DNA from: Haliclona indistincta
Lineage: Eukaryota > Porifera > Demospongiae > Haplosclerida > Chalinidae
Length of the DNA: 64,000 nt
NCBI GenBank assembly: GCA_964017065.1
Contig: OZ024790.1
Span: forward strand, 87,001 to 151,000
Direction: 5' to 3'
Under the pieces are notes generated by a model. The model saw only the letters and a list, made by a program, of their open reading frames with translations, had not been told where the DNA came from and ran no database searches. Below, piece by piece: positions 14,890 to 28,100 of this stretch (positions are counted from its first letter, which is position 1; the number at the start of each line of letters is the position of its first letter). A program made the position numbers and the translations under genes.

Positions 14890-17800
14890 TCTATTTGTGG
14901 CATTAACTTGAGCTGTTGTTCTCTCAACCAGGTATTGTACAACGGCTGTGTGACCCCTCTCAGCAGCAAGCATCAGAGCATTGTCTCCATCCTGCACATG
15001 AGAATAGTGGATCAAACATAATAAAATAATATCATTTTTGTAATTTTTATACCATATTTTCGAGGCACTACACTCACAAGTGTTGACTGCAGTAGCTAGA
15101 GTGACAACATTGTGAGCTAGTACATCTAAATAATAGTCAGATAGTGGATCTACGCGATTTAAAAGCCCAAGATCCGTTGCTATATAGCGTCCGAGTGCAG
15201 CGAGGGCGCTATGGTAACGGCACGAGGGCTTCTACACCGCGTAGATCAGATTGGATGTGCAGTCTAACTGATTTAGACCATAGCAACAGAAAACAGAAAT
15301 GACGCGAATGACAAGCAAAGACAAGCATGTGTTGCTAAAAATATTCAGTAGAACTCCGCGCACAGAACCGTAATCTGCGCCGTGTGGTGGGATTCCATTA
15401 TGAGATGTATAGAACCGCAGGTACGCAACCTGATTGGTCAACATAGCTTAGCTGAGGTATAAATACAATATACCAACAGGGATTAGCAACTGGTGCACAT
15501 TCCTATTTATTTTGTATTAGGAGCTGATTCACAGTGACGGCACATTGTTGAGCTCTGGTGCTTGACTAGACTGTTCTGCCTACACTTCGATAATAAAGTA
15601 CTGTTTAATTTTGGTCACTACTAACAAGCAAGCAGACAAGCAAGCAGCATTTTTACTTCACTGAAAAGTGGTCATGTATATACCTGTTACCGATAACAGC
15701 ACTGTTTCACTAACAGTTGTTTGTTGCAGGACAAGTGTTGTAAAACACTAACAAGCAGCTTGTTTACTTCACTGAAAAGTTCCAAGGTGTTCAGCCCCTG
15801 TTTGTACGGGTGCTCATTTACCTCTTCTGACTACAAATATACCGTGGCTGTTCTCAATTATTTATCCTGAGGCTCGAGAAAAAAGTCCGTTCTACGAGAA
15901 TAGCTGTGCTGAAAGAAGATCACACTTTTCTAGTGCTTTGAATTTTCAAAGGATTTTATTTCTATCACAACACTAGTGAACCTGTTCACCAGCTCCCTCC
16001 GTACCACTACAAACCATACTGTGGTCACTATTATACATGACGGGATACTACTGGGACCCACAGATGAGACAGGCACTAACCCCTTCACCACCCAGGACTG
16101 CTCAGTGTGGGTCACATGACATGTGTGACAACCTGCACTGTGAATGCTACTCAACACAAGAGAGTGACCTCTGAATAAAGGACACACAAGAGTGGTATAA
16201 TCTCCACGCCCGCGGGCTTTAAATCGCTTAAACACCTCCTGATCGGTATATAACTACTTTAAACCATAGTTAGCTGCTTGCCTAACGTCTAGCTGGCTAC
16301 CTTGAGTCGCAGGAAGACCGCAGGGCAGCCCGAGCGCCGTTTGTTTGTGGATTCTCGAACGCGGCGGCCATCTTGAAACGCGTGCGGGCTGTACACGATT
16401 TATAGCCCTCATTAACGTTCGTTACATCAAAGAGAATTATTCATACTATGGTTTAAATTTATTAACATCATGTGACTAGTTGATAATATCACAATTCATA
16501 GATAATACAGTAAAATAATGTTGGATGTGATAACGGATCAAGTCAACAGAGGGATCTACGGAGATGTGCTGACATGTAAAGCTGTCTCTACTGTTCTTAC
16601 AAGCGGGTGGAAACTGATTCAAAATTATTAGCACACATGTTCATTAGCTATTTAAAAAGATGTTGTTACTATCATAATAGCTTTGTTATAATGCTAGGCG
16701 GCTACTTTGTGTTACAGTATTTCAGTGCAGGTTTGTTGCATGCTGGTTGGTAGCTTATTGTGTAGTACACTGAGTCAAAATACTATTTGGGCACTATAAG
16801 CTTTGTACAATGTAGTCTTTCCTTTACATTACATAGTGTTAGATTATTTGATAGACAGATAAAGACAGGACTCTATCAGCTGTACCAGTGAATACTACCA
16901 TGCTTAATATAGTCTGAAAAAATCAGTTTGTATGCACAAAACAATCGTATTTCATCTGAAACACACAGCATCACTGCTGTAGCCTTTCAACATACATGTT
17001 ACAATGACTGTCCCTCGCCGGATTGCAGTATACGAGCTCGTTGCTTATCCACATGTACTGTATTATCAATGCCAGTTCTATCACTCAATTTCTATCAATG
17101 ATACTTGTGTTTATTCACAAGTACCCAATGTACATGTACAGTAATACACTGTACACTGTTACTATGACTCACATTACTTGTGGCATTAACTTGAGCTGTT
17201 GTTCTCTCAACCAGGTATTGTACAATGGCTGTGTGACCCGACCAAGCAGCATATATCAGAGCAGTCCATCCATTCTGCACATGAGAAGAGTGGATCAATA
17301 TAACACATGTACTTCTTTATTATTATCTTACTAAGGTGACGGATAACAGTTTGTCTAATTAATATTCACAAAAATGTCTTTATGTGTAAAATACGAGCAT
17401 GTTAAAGAGATCTAATTAACATTTACAACACGCGTGTTACTATGGGTAGTCTTCCTGACAGCTGATAGCTATTGCAAGCGCTTCTTGACTGTAACTCGTA
17501 TAACAAAGCTCAAGAGGCTATCATGCTCGAGAAAATATCGATAATGCGGTCCATGATCGACATGTTTTGGGATAAAACTCACCAGTGACGGCTTCGATAG
17601 AGCATTTCGCAAATAATATTTACGTGAATCAGCGCTATTGGTCTATCTTTGTCAACTAAAACATGACATTCGTGGATATAATATCACAAATAGTGTGTCA
17701 TTTGCAAAAAAAATTCTTCTGCTATATACGGTATACTGGTTTATAAATCAGTAGACACCTCAATTCATAGTCTAACCCTTTTCTCCTTTCACAGCAGTTC

Positions 17801-18398
17801 TACTTAGTAGCTACACCTTTAATCAACCATGTGCATGTTAGAATCACAACAAAAATTAAATGATGTTTGTCTGCACTTGAGCTAACTGATTGAACATTAA
17901 TATTCAAAGATTTTCTGTCAATCAAAAATCATTGTCTAGAAACTATCTGTCTAGTATACATACAGTATAAATTACAGTAGATTAGTAATAGTAGCAGATC
18001 TAGTACAGTACACTACACACAATGAGAATGGACTAGCTGGAGACTCACCCCATCCTTCCAATTAGGATCACCACCTCTCTCCACAGCAGAGCGAGCCTCC
18101 TCTAATCTACCATCATGACAAGCATAATACAGCTCCTCATCCTGTGTGAGTAGAGCACACAGAGCAGCACCACTGACAGGTGATCATACCAACACTCTCA
18201 CACACCCTCTCCACACACTACTGTGGTCCTGCACTATAATACACAGTAGTTCTGCTGCCTAGTCAGTAATACAGGCTTTATGATGCTAGTGTGTATGAGC
18301 TACCTAACTAACACTGATTGTAGACTACAGACGACTAGTCATTACTAACACACTCTCTCACTCACCAGCTCGCTCTGCTGTTCCTTGGTTAGGCTCAT
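14890..18398 (-). pseudogene. Ankyrin-repeat gene 5' part, unit B, cut off by BEL/Pao element
   Basis: Exons on the minus strand: 18398-18366 (ATG, MSLTKEQQSEL), 18141-18049 (N-cap), 17274-17173 (ankyrin NGWTALIYAAWSGHTAIV...) and 14991-14890 (ankyrin DGDNALMLAAERGHTAVV...). All are phase 0. Only about 375 bp below the last exon, at 14514, the sequence changes abruptly into a BEL/Pao LTR of the same strand, and no P-loop or Death exon follows before unit A. The gene has therefore lost its effector half or reads into the retrotransposon. It could still produce a short ankyrin-only protein. It is divergent from PRPF31 copy B, with 258 bp between the ATGs. Confidence 0.65.
15000..17000. other. 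Unit B intronic/flanking sequence between ankyrin exons
   Basis: No exon recognised. It holds a short repeat also found near 46740-46880 and 48590-48740 (AGCGCCCTCGC/ATAGCAAC region), the dispersed repeat at 15965, and sequence parallel to 48450-50330 of unit C with indels. Confidence 0.5.
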
Positions 18399-18656
18399 GA
18401 TCTGATGATGATATAGTCTGTGTACGAAGCAGCTAGCACAGCTAGCAACGAGCCGAGCTAGCGGCTACATGAAGAACCAGCACATTCCTTTCGACCACCA
18501 CCCCCGCACCTCAGTAAGTTTTATTGCGCATGTGCAAGCAGCGTGTACTACCTACAACTGACTTACTGCAGTAAAGACGAGTCTAGATCCGGCTACTAAC
18601 TAAGTACACAGTAGGGCGGAGCTTGTTGTATTCCAAACCTCGCCCATCTAAATAAG
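18399..18656. promoter_or_regulatory. Shared divergent promoter (unit B)
   Basis: 258 bp between the two divergent start codons. Compared with unit A it carries a short insertion (around CACATTCCTTTCGACC) also seen in unit C, so B and C are closer relatives here. Confidence 0.5.
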
Positions 18657-19822
18657 ATGTCGTTAGCAGACGAGCTACTAGCTGACCTCGAGGAGGTTGG
18701 AGAGGACGATGACCAGCAACACGAGCTGGGAGATGAGATAATGGACGCTGCTGCTGAACAACTAGAGGATCTAGCCAAGATGGCGGACAAGTCAGTTAGG
18801 GCAGTAGCTAAACTAGGAGAGAGCAGAGAGGTTAGTGACGTCATGGTCCTGATATCAGTAACTAGGCTCAGTACAGTTCACTGAGGTCATGGACAAGGTA
18901 CAATACTACCTGGAGAACCCAACTGAAGGTATGTGCCCCGCCCACACATCACATTGTGATCACGTGATTGATATAGTGACGTCACGAGGACCAGTCGAGG
19001 CTGATCCTGAGTATCAGGTGATAGTGGACGCCAACAACCTTGTAGTGGAGACAGATAATGAAATCAGTGAGTTGACAGCATACCATTTGAATACGTAGAT
19101 GATTATTAGACTGCCATCGAAATTTTTACCTGGGACATGTAGGCGTCAGAGGGTTAAGCGTTTAGTAGCAGCTTTGAGGAGTATGCTACTGCACCACATG
19201 ACACAACTGTGCAGCAACCGTGTCAATGTGTTCCATGAGAACTCTAGCTGTTCATTTGAACCCATCCGGGCACTTATTTAAATTTAGACTACTACATGAA
19301 ATATGTTACTACTTCTATCAGACATTTGTCACTAAAAATGTCACTATGAGAATTTTTAAAAATGAATTTTTAGTGTCACTAAAATGTACATTCTACGATA
19401 CATAAAGCACAGACGTAGTTCAAGTACACAATATCTATCTGACTGCTCTAATAGTTGAGCATAACAAGTGTATATCATACCTGTCTCTGGTACAAGAGGT
19501 GAGAGTACTGTTGTCTTCATTGAGACACTGAGTGCTATCATACTGACAGGATTGTATTTAGTGTTATTGTTCTATAGATATCATTCATAAATATGTACGT
19601 GATAAATATTCCAAGAGATTCCCTGAGCTGGAGTCAATGGTGTACCTAGCACATGACTACATGAGGACTGTACAGGTGGGCGGGGCTTGTATTAATGATG
19701 ACATCATAATGATGTAATGGTGCAGTTATTACAGAATGATCTAGAGGTGACTAAAGTGGATCTCTCTGATATCTTACCAGCAGCTACTATAATGGTGGTG
19801 TCTGTTACTGCATCTACTACAC

Positions 19823-19918
<96 letters not shown>

Positions 19919-19933
19919 GCGCGTGCGTGTGTG

Positions 19934-19965
<32 letters not shown>

Positions 19966-20815
19966 GGTGTGTGTGTGTGTGTATGTGTGTGTGAATTTCT
20001 TCCACTCTCTCTCTCTCTATAGGCAGAAATTAGACCAGGAGGAGCTAGATGCTGTATTAGAGGCTTGTGAGATGGTTAGTAATGAACTATTACTGTATTC
20101 ACTACATGTAGACACATTCTCTGTGGTGTAGCTACACCAGGGCCTGCCTGGGCAACTTGTGTCCAGTGCCCGGGCAACTGAGCTAGTCCTTGAACACGTG
20201 GCAAGCTCTGTATCCATTTCCTGCTTGTTTTCAGAGCAAAACGCTTGTTTAGGGCAGTTTGTCTCCCTCAGCAGCTGGTATAATACGTTTGCTCACCTAA
20301 AATGTCGAAAAGCAGCTCAGCATACGCGAGCGAGTCCACTGTTTGACAAGCGATATTAATTGATCACATTCTCATGAATAATTAATTAGCTACTTGTACC
20401 CTACCAACTTTCCAGTCTTGGCTACGCCACTGCACATACTGCAGGGTCTAGATATGTATGATAAGAGGATGAAGATACTACAGTATGTGGAGTCTAAGAT
20501 GGCGTTCATTGCTCCTAACCTGTCTACGATAATCGGCTCTACTGTAGCTGCCAAGATGATGGGTGAGGAGGTGTGGTCTCCTGGTAGTTACCATGGTTAC
20601 ATTACTACAGGTGTAGCAGGAGGGTTAACAGCTCTCAGTAAGATGCCAGCATGTAATATACAAGTGCTAGGAGCACAGAAAAGAACACTTGATGGGTTCT
20701 CATCGACGGCCATGTTACCACACACTGGATTCATATATTACTCTGATATTGTACAGATGACACCTGAGGTAGGTTCTTACACATTCATAGCACACTATCA
20801 CCCTTCCTCCCTCCC

Positions 20816-20877
<62 letters not shown>

Positions 20878-23800
20878 GATATACGGCGTAAGGCAGCTCG
20901 TATAGTTGCTGCTAAGTGTACTCTAGCTGCTCGTGTGGATAGCTTTCATGAATATCCTGATGGAGAGATTGGTCAGAGTAAGTGAGCTGCACCATAGATA
21001 AATACCCCATGTACAGGATTGGAAACAGCTCACGTGAGCAAATGCCCTAATACATTTCCACGCGGGCCGTCCGCGTTCGGGTTATTAGCGCCTATGTTGG
21101 TCTTGACCTCCAGCTAGATCACCGTCAAAGAGGCAAAATACGGCTATTTCAGGCACCCAGGAACACTTTCGCTGGAGAGAAGCTCAGAGAATGTTGATAG
21201 ATATGCCAGCTATCGTTTGGCAGTGCGTTAAATTGTGCTGGAGGCTTCATCGCAGCAGAAGTGTCCTAGTCGCCGACGATCGCCGTTTCCACAGCTTAGT
21301 GTGGGACTAGAAGTCTCTTAGGAAAACAACTACCCAAGTAAAAACACTGCTAGGATAACCATGTGGCATCGGTGCGATAGGATAACAACCACATTAGCCG
21401 TTTGAACGTAGTTTGAGGAGCGTTTTGCTTGGTTTTACGCCTTGGCTGAGGTCGTAGATATGCTGCTTCTGTGGGACTGTAACTGTCCGAGTATACTTCT
21501 GTGCTCAGATCTACTTATACAGTTGGAAAGCCTGGTTCTTTGCGCGTTCGGTAACAGTACTATGATGAGTATAGCTATCTTAGTCTTGGAGTACTGCAAG
21601 CACAAACATGGCCAAGTACGCGGGTTTGGTACAATTTTGACAAAAATTAACGACGTGGACAAGTTCAGAGTAATTCAGCCCGAACACGGAGTGCCCGCGC
21701 TAATGTGCAAAAATTTCACTGTTTCCAATCCTGTACATGGGTTATTTATCTATGGCTACACCACTAATGCTGGATACTGAATGATGTGGTAATCTTGCAT
21801 AGCTGTTAGTGTAGTTATACAGTGGGGGGCTTGTGCCCTCCTAAGAATTATAGAGGAGGCAGAGCCCCCCTGCATTACCTGGTTAACAAGAGTCTAGAAG
21901 CCTCCAGAACAGCTGGTAATTTACATAATTATGGGCAAGGCTAAGTTGTATACCATACATACTGGCAACAGTCATACTATTATGGGGCGGACCAATGTAT
22001 TGATGGCCACGAGGATGGCTTATTGCTGAAATGACCGAAAACATGCCTCTCATGAATATTAATTAGCGAAAATTTTTTTGCTCGCGTTGCTCGCCAATTT
22101 TTCAGCCCCCCCCCCAATCCAAAACATCTTCTTCCTACGCTACTGTTATAGTCACTTTGTTGACCCAAAAATCATTTAATGGTTCCTGATCATTGTAACA
22201 AGCTCCATACCTTGCATTGTGTGTAGATCTTCGTGAGGAAGTTCAGAAGAAGTTTGATAAGTTACTTGAACCACCTCCTGTCAAACAGGTGAAGGCACTA
22301 CCCATACCAGACGAGATGCCCAAGAAGAGAAGAGGAGGGAAACGGTGAGTGGGTGGGTGAGTGAGTGAGTAAGTGAGTGAGTAAAGGAGCGAGTGAGTGT
22401 GTGGATATGGGTGGGTGGGTGAGTGAGTGAGTGAGTGAGTGAGTGAGTGAGCGAGCGAGCGATCGATCGAGTGGATGGGTGGGTGAGTGAGTAGGTCGGT
22501 GGGTGAGTGAGTGAGTGAGTGAGCGAGCGAGCGAGTGGATGGGTGGGTGAGTGAGTGGGTCGGTGGGTGAGTGAGTGGGTGAGTGAGTGAGTGAGTGGTG
22601 TATCATGTGTTCTCTGTACAGGTTACGAAAGACCAAACAGAAGTACATACTAACAGACATCCGTAAACAAGCTAACAGAATGACATTTGGAGAGGTTAGT
22701 AGGTTTGCTATAATTAGCATAAATCACCTTCATGCACTAATGTGTTCATGCAGTCACTGTTGTCACACGATGGAGGATAATCAGAGACTGAACACATTAG
22801 TGACACTGCCTCACCATCTCTATATCCTCTCTCAGATACACGATGATGCTTACCAAGATGATCTTGGGTTCTCTACCGGTAATCTTGGTAAGGGAGGAGT
22901 GGGTGGACCTGTGAGAGGACCAGCTGCATGCTGTTGATAAGAAGACACAGATATCAATATCTAAAAGATTACAGGTTAGACAGGAATGCAGTGTTTAGAC
23001 AAGAACTAATGATCCTACTATTACAAGAATCCATGTCTACTTAGGAACAGCTAGTACCTGTATCATTATGTGACACATGTACATTAGACGTGACAAGGAA
23101 TTTAAACACTGAGGCAAAGAATGGAGCGCAGAGTGCAACGAGATTTGTCAATATTCATTTAATTTGTGAAAATAACGTGTTTACGTGTTTCTACCATTGC
23201 GTGATCGTCACTAGGGGCTGATCTAATCAGATCAGCTGATCATCGGGGTCATTGGGACAGCTGACCTCCATTTTGCCAAAGTGTGACGTTATGTTGGGAT
23301 GTAAGACCCTTTTTTCCTTCAAAAGAATAGACTAGATACTACTACTTGCAGCATTGCAGCTGTATTGCTGGACCAATATCTTGACTGTCAACAGGCGATA
23401 AGCGAATAAGCCAGAATAGCATAAAACATGTACTCATGAATATTATTACCCAAGTTAACACCACCTTGACTTCTGTATCCGCCCTGCCGCTTGCAGCAAT
23501 AGACATTTACTATTCATTGCTTACGTGTTCATGAGACTCCGCCCTTGAAGACTAGTGTTTCACTAGAATAATTAATTATTATAGGCAATTAACCTAGAAC
23601 TTTCACCACTGACATTAGTACCATGTGAATGACTGGTTTATCTGTACCCTCTAGCGTCAGGTCAAAAAGGCTCAGGTGTATGGTGGTAAGACCTCCATCA
23701 GAGGAGCAGTGTCAGGCACAGCATCAAGTGTAGCCTTCACACCACTACAGGTACACTATAGTGTTGTCTGGATCATAGCTATGATGTAGTCTACCGTATT

Positions 23801-24047
23801 GGGATATAGCTACTTTATATTTTGGTGGAAAGGAGGGGAATGGTGAAGGAAAGAGCTGGTTACTGTATTTCTGTCATACCTCCATGTAGGGTTTAGAAAT
23901 TGTTAACCCTTTAGCAGCTGAGAAGAAAGTACAAGAGGTGAGTGTGTTGTGCTCTATTCAGTGTGTGTGCTATCTTACCTCTCACAGGCTAATCAGAAGT
24001 ATTTCTCAGCAACTGCTGAATTCAGGAGCGCTAAAAACCAGAAATGA
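18657..24047 (+). CDS. PRPF31: PRPF31 (U4/U6 snRNP protein Prp31), copy B; full exon set with one frameshift
   Basis: Pre-mRNA splicing factor of the U4/U6.U5 tri-snRNP; its NOP domain binds 15.5K and U4 snRNA in the nucleus. Fifteen exons: 18657-18830, 18877-18928, 18977-19066, 19578-19675, 19726-19826, 20023-20074, 20445-20562, 20611-20768, 20878-20977, 22227-22344, 22622-22694, 22836-22974, 23655-23750, 23890-23937, 23988-24047. The protein starts [13 protein letters not shown] and carries [22 protein letters not shown], the NOP core ([44 protein letters not shown]) and a Prp31 C-terminus. Without an extra ATGC at about 22927-22931 it would be 490 residues, close to human (499). With it, the frame stops after about 411 residues. 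Whether the ATGC is real, polymorphic or an assembly error cannot be told here. Introns 5, 8 and 10 are made largely of simple repeats; intron 9 holds a 0.76-kb MITE. Confidence 0.9.
19827..20022 (+). repeat. (GT)n microsatellite forming PRPF31 intron 5 (copy B)
   Basis: The intron begins directly with GTGTGTGT and is GT/GC repeat to about 19993, then a CT tract and TATAG. The same intron in copy C (starting about 53204) is also GT repeat but shorter. Confidence 0.9.
20769..20877 (+). repeat. (CT)n tract in PRPF31 intron 8 (copy B)
   Basis: GTAGGT donor, then CCCT/CT repeats running straight into the CAG acceptor. In copy C (54077-54186) the tract is less pure. Confidence 0.9.
20992..21755. 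mobile_element. 0.76-kb MITE in PRPF31 intron 9 (copy B)
   Basis: Inverted ends CCATAGATAAATA...CCATGTACAGGATTGG on the left and the complement on the right (about 38 bp, one or two mismatches). Copy C lacks it (GAGCCACACCACTAATGC is continuous near 54294). No transposase was recognised. It dates after the B/C duplication or was lost from C. Confidence 0.75.
22345..22621 (+). repeat. (GAGT/GGGT)n tract in PRPF31 intron 10 (copy B)
   Basis: The donor GTGAGTGGG is itself the repeat unit; about 250 bp of GTGA/GTGG/GCGA tetranucleotides follow before GTACAG. Copy C has a shorter version (about 54470-54622). Confidence 0.9.
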
Positions 24048-24078
24048 ACACTCACAACTGCTACTGTACCACTATCAG

Positions 24079-24534
24079 TGGAGGAGATGCTGGACTGTGT
24101 GACATTGTGTAGAAGAGCAGTCAAGATAATGAAACAACGAAGATTGAGAAGAATCACTAACAGAGAGGCTAATGTACAGAGGTACGGGAGAGATGCTGCA
24201 GATCGAATGACTCATGTGTTCTCCCTCTCTCCCTCTCTCTCTCCCTCTCCCTCCCTCTCTCTCTCTCTCTCTCTCCCTCCGTATCTTTCTCTTTCTCTCC
24301 CTCCCCCTCTGTCCCTCTCTCCCCCCCTCTCTCTCTCTCCCCTCTCTCTCTCCCTCTCCCTCTCCCTCTTTCACTCCCTCCCTTTCTCTCTCTCTATTTA
24401 TAGAGAAAAAAACATTGAAGAAGCTGAAACACAAGAATGTTATTGAGCTAGTTGAAGTGTTTGATGATCATGAGAAACAAAAACTATATCCTCCATATAC
24501 TGATGTGTGTGTTGCTGAGCTAGATCTAGACTGA
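24079..24534 (+). pseudogene. STK11: STK11/LKB1 kinase N-lobe fragment, copy B
   Basis: Two exon-like pieces, 24079-24181 and about 24410-24534, split by a CT-rich intron. The first reads EEMLDCVTLCRRAVKI then RRLRRITNREANVQR; the second reads LKKLKHKNVIELVEVFDD then EKQKLY. These align with the LKB1 N-lobe (VLDSETLCRRAVKI, LRRIPNGEANV, LRHKNVIQLVDV, EEKQKMY), including the VAIK-type lysine. The glycine-rich loop is missing upstream and the protein stops soon after KLYPP, so hinge, catalytic loop and DFG are absent. The frames do not join cleanly at the intron. The fragment begins 31 bp after the PRPF31 stop and has no start of its own. It is best read as a truncated pseudogene duplicated with the block. 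Confidence 0.7.
24212..24402 (+). repeat. CT-rich microsatellite in STK11 fragment intron (copy B)
   Basis: CCCTCT/CTCT repeats between the two STK11-like exons, ending TATTTATAG. Copy C has the same at about 56240-56503 with a longer irregular tract. Confidence 0.85.
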
Positions 24535-24688
24535 CAAATATCATAGCTTGTACCATCAGTGGTGTCACTAGGCTAGCTAGCAAGGGATTTGGGTACATTA
24601 TTATGAGATAATTGTTATCAAGACAATCACAGTGTTTTCTCATGTGTGCGTTACATTCCATACTATCCTGCCAGTGTCCCTCTCCTAG

Positions 24689-25160
24689 CGATATTACAGC
24701 TATGTGCTTCCAGACAGCACAGCCTGCGTTGCTGTAATAATTATCGCGTACGAGCAGCGCTCGGCGAAATCATCGCAGATACCTGCATAGATGGCAGATG
24801 AGCAGTTTTAGCTTCGTGCCTTTTGCACAACTAAAGAAAGAGTGTTTACAATCGATCGTGTTAGTCTTCACAGGGCGAGCTCGTAGCTCCGCGATGGCTA
24901 ACAATGCGTTGCTGAAATTTGCTATATTCGATGCCTATCGATTGGCAAGCAAACTGCACGCAGCAACTCGGTCTGCACGAATACCCATCCTAGGAATATA
25001 CAGCTACTTGCAAAAGTGTTAATAATATTCATAATCTGTGGTAATGCTATCATCGCTGAGGTTGGCTGGGTTGTGTAAACTTGTGAGGTAGAAAATGACC
25101 AACACCCTCCTAGGGGGTATATTGATGGTTGCATACTCTTAGGTATTGAACTCTTGTCCA
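24689..25160. mobile_element. 470-bp insertion at the start of the unit B minisatellite
   Basis: Unit C reads from CCATACTATCCTGCCAGTG straight into the array (56761). In unit B this 30-bp junction occurs twice, at 24659 and 25157, with about 470 bp of unrelated DNA between. The long flanking duplication points to recombination or a rolling-circle event. The insert has a 74-codon frame at 24798 with no recognised domain. Confidence 0.5.
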
Positions 25161-28100
25161 TACTATCCTGTCAGTGTCCCTCTCCTAGTGTACCATTGTC
25201 CCTCTCCTAGTGTACCATTGTCACTCTCCTAGTGTACCATTGTCCCTCTCCTAGCGTACCATTCTCCCTCTCCTAATGTACCATTGTCCCTCTCCTAGTG
25301 TGCCATTGTCCCTCTCCTAGTGTGCCATTGTCCCTTTCCTAGTGTACCGTTGTCCCTCTCCTAGTGTACCATTGTCCCTCTCCTAATGTACCATTGTCCC
25401 TCTCCTAGTGTACCATTGTCTCTCTCCTAGTGTACCATTGTCCCTCTCCTAGTGTACCATTGTCCCTCTCCTGCTGTACGATTGTCCCTGTCCTTGTGTA
25501 CCATTGTCCCTCTCCTAGTGTACCATTGTCCTTCTCCTCGTGTACCATTGTCCTTCTCCTAGTGTACCATTGTCTCTCTCCTAATGTACCATTGTCCCTC
25601 TCCTACTGTACGATTGTCCCTCTCCTGGTGTACCATTGTCCCTCTCCTAGTGTACTATTGTCCCTCTCTTTGTGTACCATTGTCCCTCTCCTAGTGTACC
25701 ATTGTCCCTCTCCTAATGTACCATTGTCCCTCTCCTAATGTACCATTGTCCTTCCCCTAGCTACCATTATCCTAGCTACCATTGTCTCTCTCCTAGCTAC
25801 CATTTCCCTATCTACCATTGTCCCTCCCCTAGCTTCCAAGTTGTCTCTCCTAGCTACCACTGTCCCTCTCCTAGCTACCATTGTCCCTCCCTAGCTACCA
25901 TTGTCCCTCTTCTAGCTACCATTGTCACTCCCCTGTCTCCAATATTCCTAGGTACCATTGTCCCTCCCCTATCTGCCATTGTCTCTTTTTTAGCTACCAT
26001 TGTCTCTCATAGGTTAGCTACCATTGTCCCTCTCCTAACTATCATTGTCCATCTGCTTCCTACCATTGTCCCTCTCCAAGTTACCATTGTCCCTCCCCTA
26101 TCTACCGTTTTCCCTCTCCTAGCTACCATTGTCTCTCTCCTAGCTACCATTTTCCCTACCTATCTACCATTGTCACTCCCCTGTCTACCATTGTCCTAGG
26201 TACCATTGTCCCTCTCCTCGCTACCATTATCCCCTCGCTACTTTTGGCATAACTACCATTTTTCATCCCCTATCTACCATTGTCCCTCCCCTACATACCA
26301 TTGTCCTTTCCCTATCTACCATTGTCCCTCTCCTAATGTACCATTGTCCCTCTCCTGGTGTACCATTGTCCCTCTCCTACTGTACGATTGTCCTTCTCCT
26401 TGTGAACCATTGTCCCTCTCCTACTGTACGATTGTCCCTCTCCTACTGTACCATTGTCCCTCTCCTAGTGTACCATTGTCTCTCTCCTAGTGTACCATTG
26501 TCCCTCTCCTTGTGTACCATTGCCCCTCTCCTAGTGTACTATTGTCCCTCTCCTACTGTACCATTGTCTCTCTCCTAATGTACCATTGTCCCTCTCCTAC
26601 TGTACGATTGTCCCTCTCCTAGTGTACCATTGTCCCTCTCCTAGTCTACTATTGTCCCTCTCTTGGTGTACCATTGTCCCTCTCCTAGTGTGCCATTGTA
26701 CCTCTCCTAGTGTACCATTGTTCCTCTCCTAATGTACCATTGTCCCTCCCCTAGCAACCATTTTCTCTCTCCTAGCTACCATTTCCCTATCTACCATTGT
26801 CCCTCCCCTAGCTTCCAAGGTGTCTCTCCTAGCTACCACTGTCCCTCTCCTAGCTACCATTGTCTCTCTCCTAGCTACCATTGTCCCTCCCTAGCTACCA
26901 TTGTCCCTCCCCTATCTATCATTCTCCCTCTCCTAACTACCATCCTCCCCTACCTACCATTGTCCCTTCCTAGCTACCATTGTCCCTCTTCTAGCTACCT
27001 TTTTCTTATCTATCATTGTCACTCCCCTGTCTCTCATATTCCTAGATACCATTGTCCCTCCCCTATCAGCCATTGTCCCTTTTTTAGCTACCATTGTCTC
27101 TCATAGGCTAGCTACCATTGTCCCTCTCCTAGCTATCATTGTCCATCTGCTTCCTACCATTGTCCCTCTCCAAGATACCATTGTCCCTCCCTATCTACCA
27201 TTGTCACTCCCCTGTCTACCATTGTCCTAGGTACCATTGTCCCTCTCCTCGCTACCATTGTCCCTCCACTATATACCCTTGTCCTTTCCCTATCTACCAT
27301 TGTCCCTCTCCTAATGTACCATTGTCCCTCTCCTAGTGTACCATTGTCTCTCTCCTAGTGTACCGTTGCCCCTCTCCTAGCGTACCATTGTCCCTCTCCT
27401 GGTCTACTATTGTCCCTCTCCTAGTGTACCATTGTCTCTCTCCTAATGTACCATTGTCCCTCTCCTACTGTACGATTGTTCCTCTCCTAGTGTACCATTT
27501 CCCTGTCCTAGTGTACTATTGTCCCTCTCTTAGTGAACCATTGTCCCTCTCCTAGTGTACCATTGTCCCTCTCTTAGTGTACCATTGTCCCTCTCCTAAT
27601 GTACCATTGTCCCTCCCCTAGCTGCCATTGTCCTAGCTACCATTGTCTCTCTCCTAGCTACCATTTCCCTATCTACCATTGTCCCTCTCCTAGCTACCAT
27701 TGTCCCTCTCCTAGCTATCATTGTCCATCTGCTTCCTACCATTGTCCCTCTTTCCCTCTCCTAGCTACCATTGTCTCTCTCCTAGCTACCATTGTCCCTC
27801 TCTATCTACCATTGTCACTCCCCTTTCTACCGTTGTCCTAGGTACCATTGTCCTTCTCCTCGCTACCATTATCCCCTAGCTACTTTAGGCATAACTACCG
27901 TTTTTCCTTCCCTATCTACCATTGTCCCTCCCCTATATACCATTGTCCTTTCCCTATCTACCATTTTCCCTCTCCTAGCTACCATTGTCTCTCTCTCTCC
28001 TAGTTCCTAGGTGCCATTGTCCGTCCCCTAACTACCATTGTCCCTCTCCAAGATACCATTGTCCCTCTCCTAGCTACCACTGTCTTAGCTACCATTGTCC

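Noticed and set aside
19717..20131. Poly CVCV/THTH frames
   Set aside because: GT microsatellite within PRPF31 intron 5.
22298..22720. Frame with HSLTHSPTH repeats on the minus strand
   Set aside because: Antisense of the GAGT intron repeat in PRPF31 intron 10.
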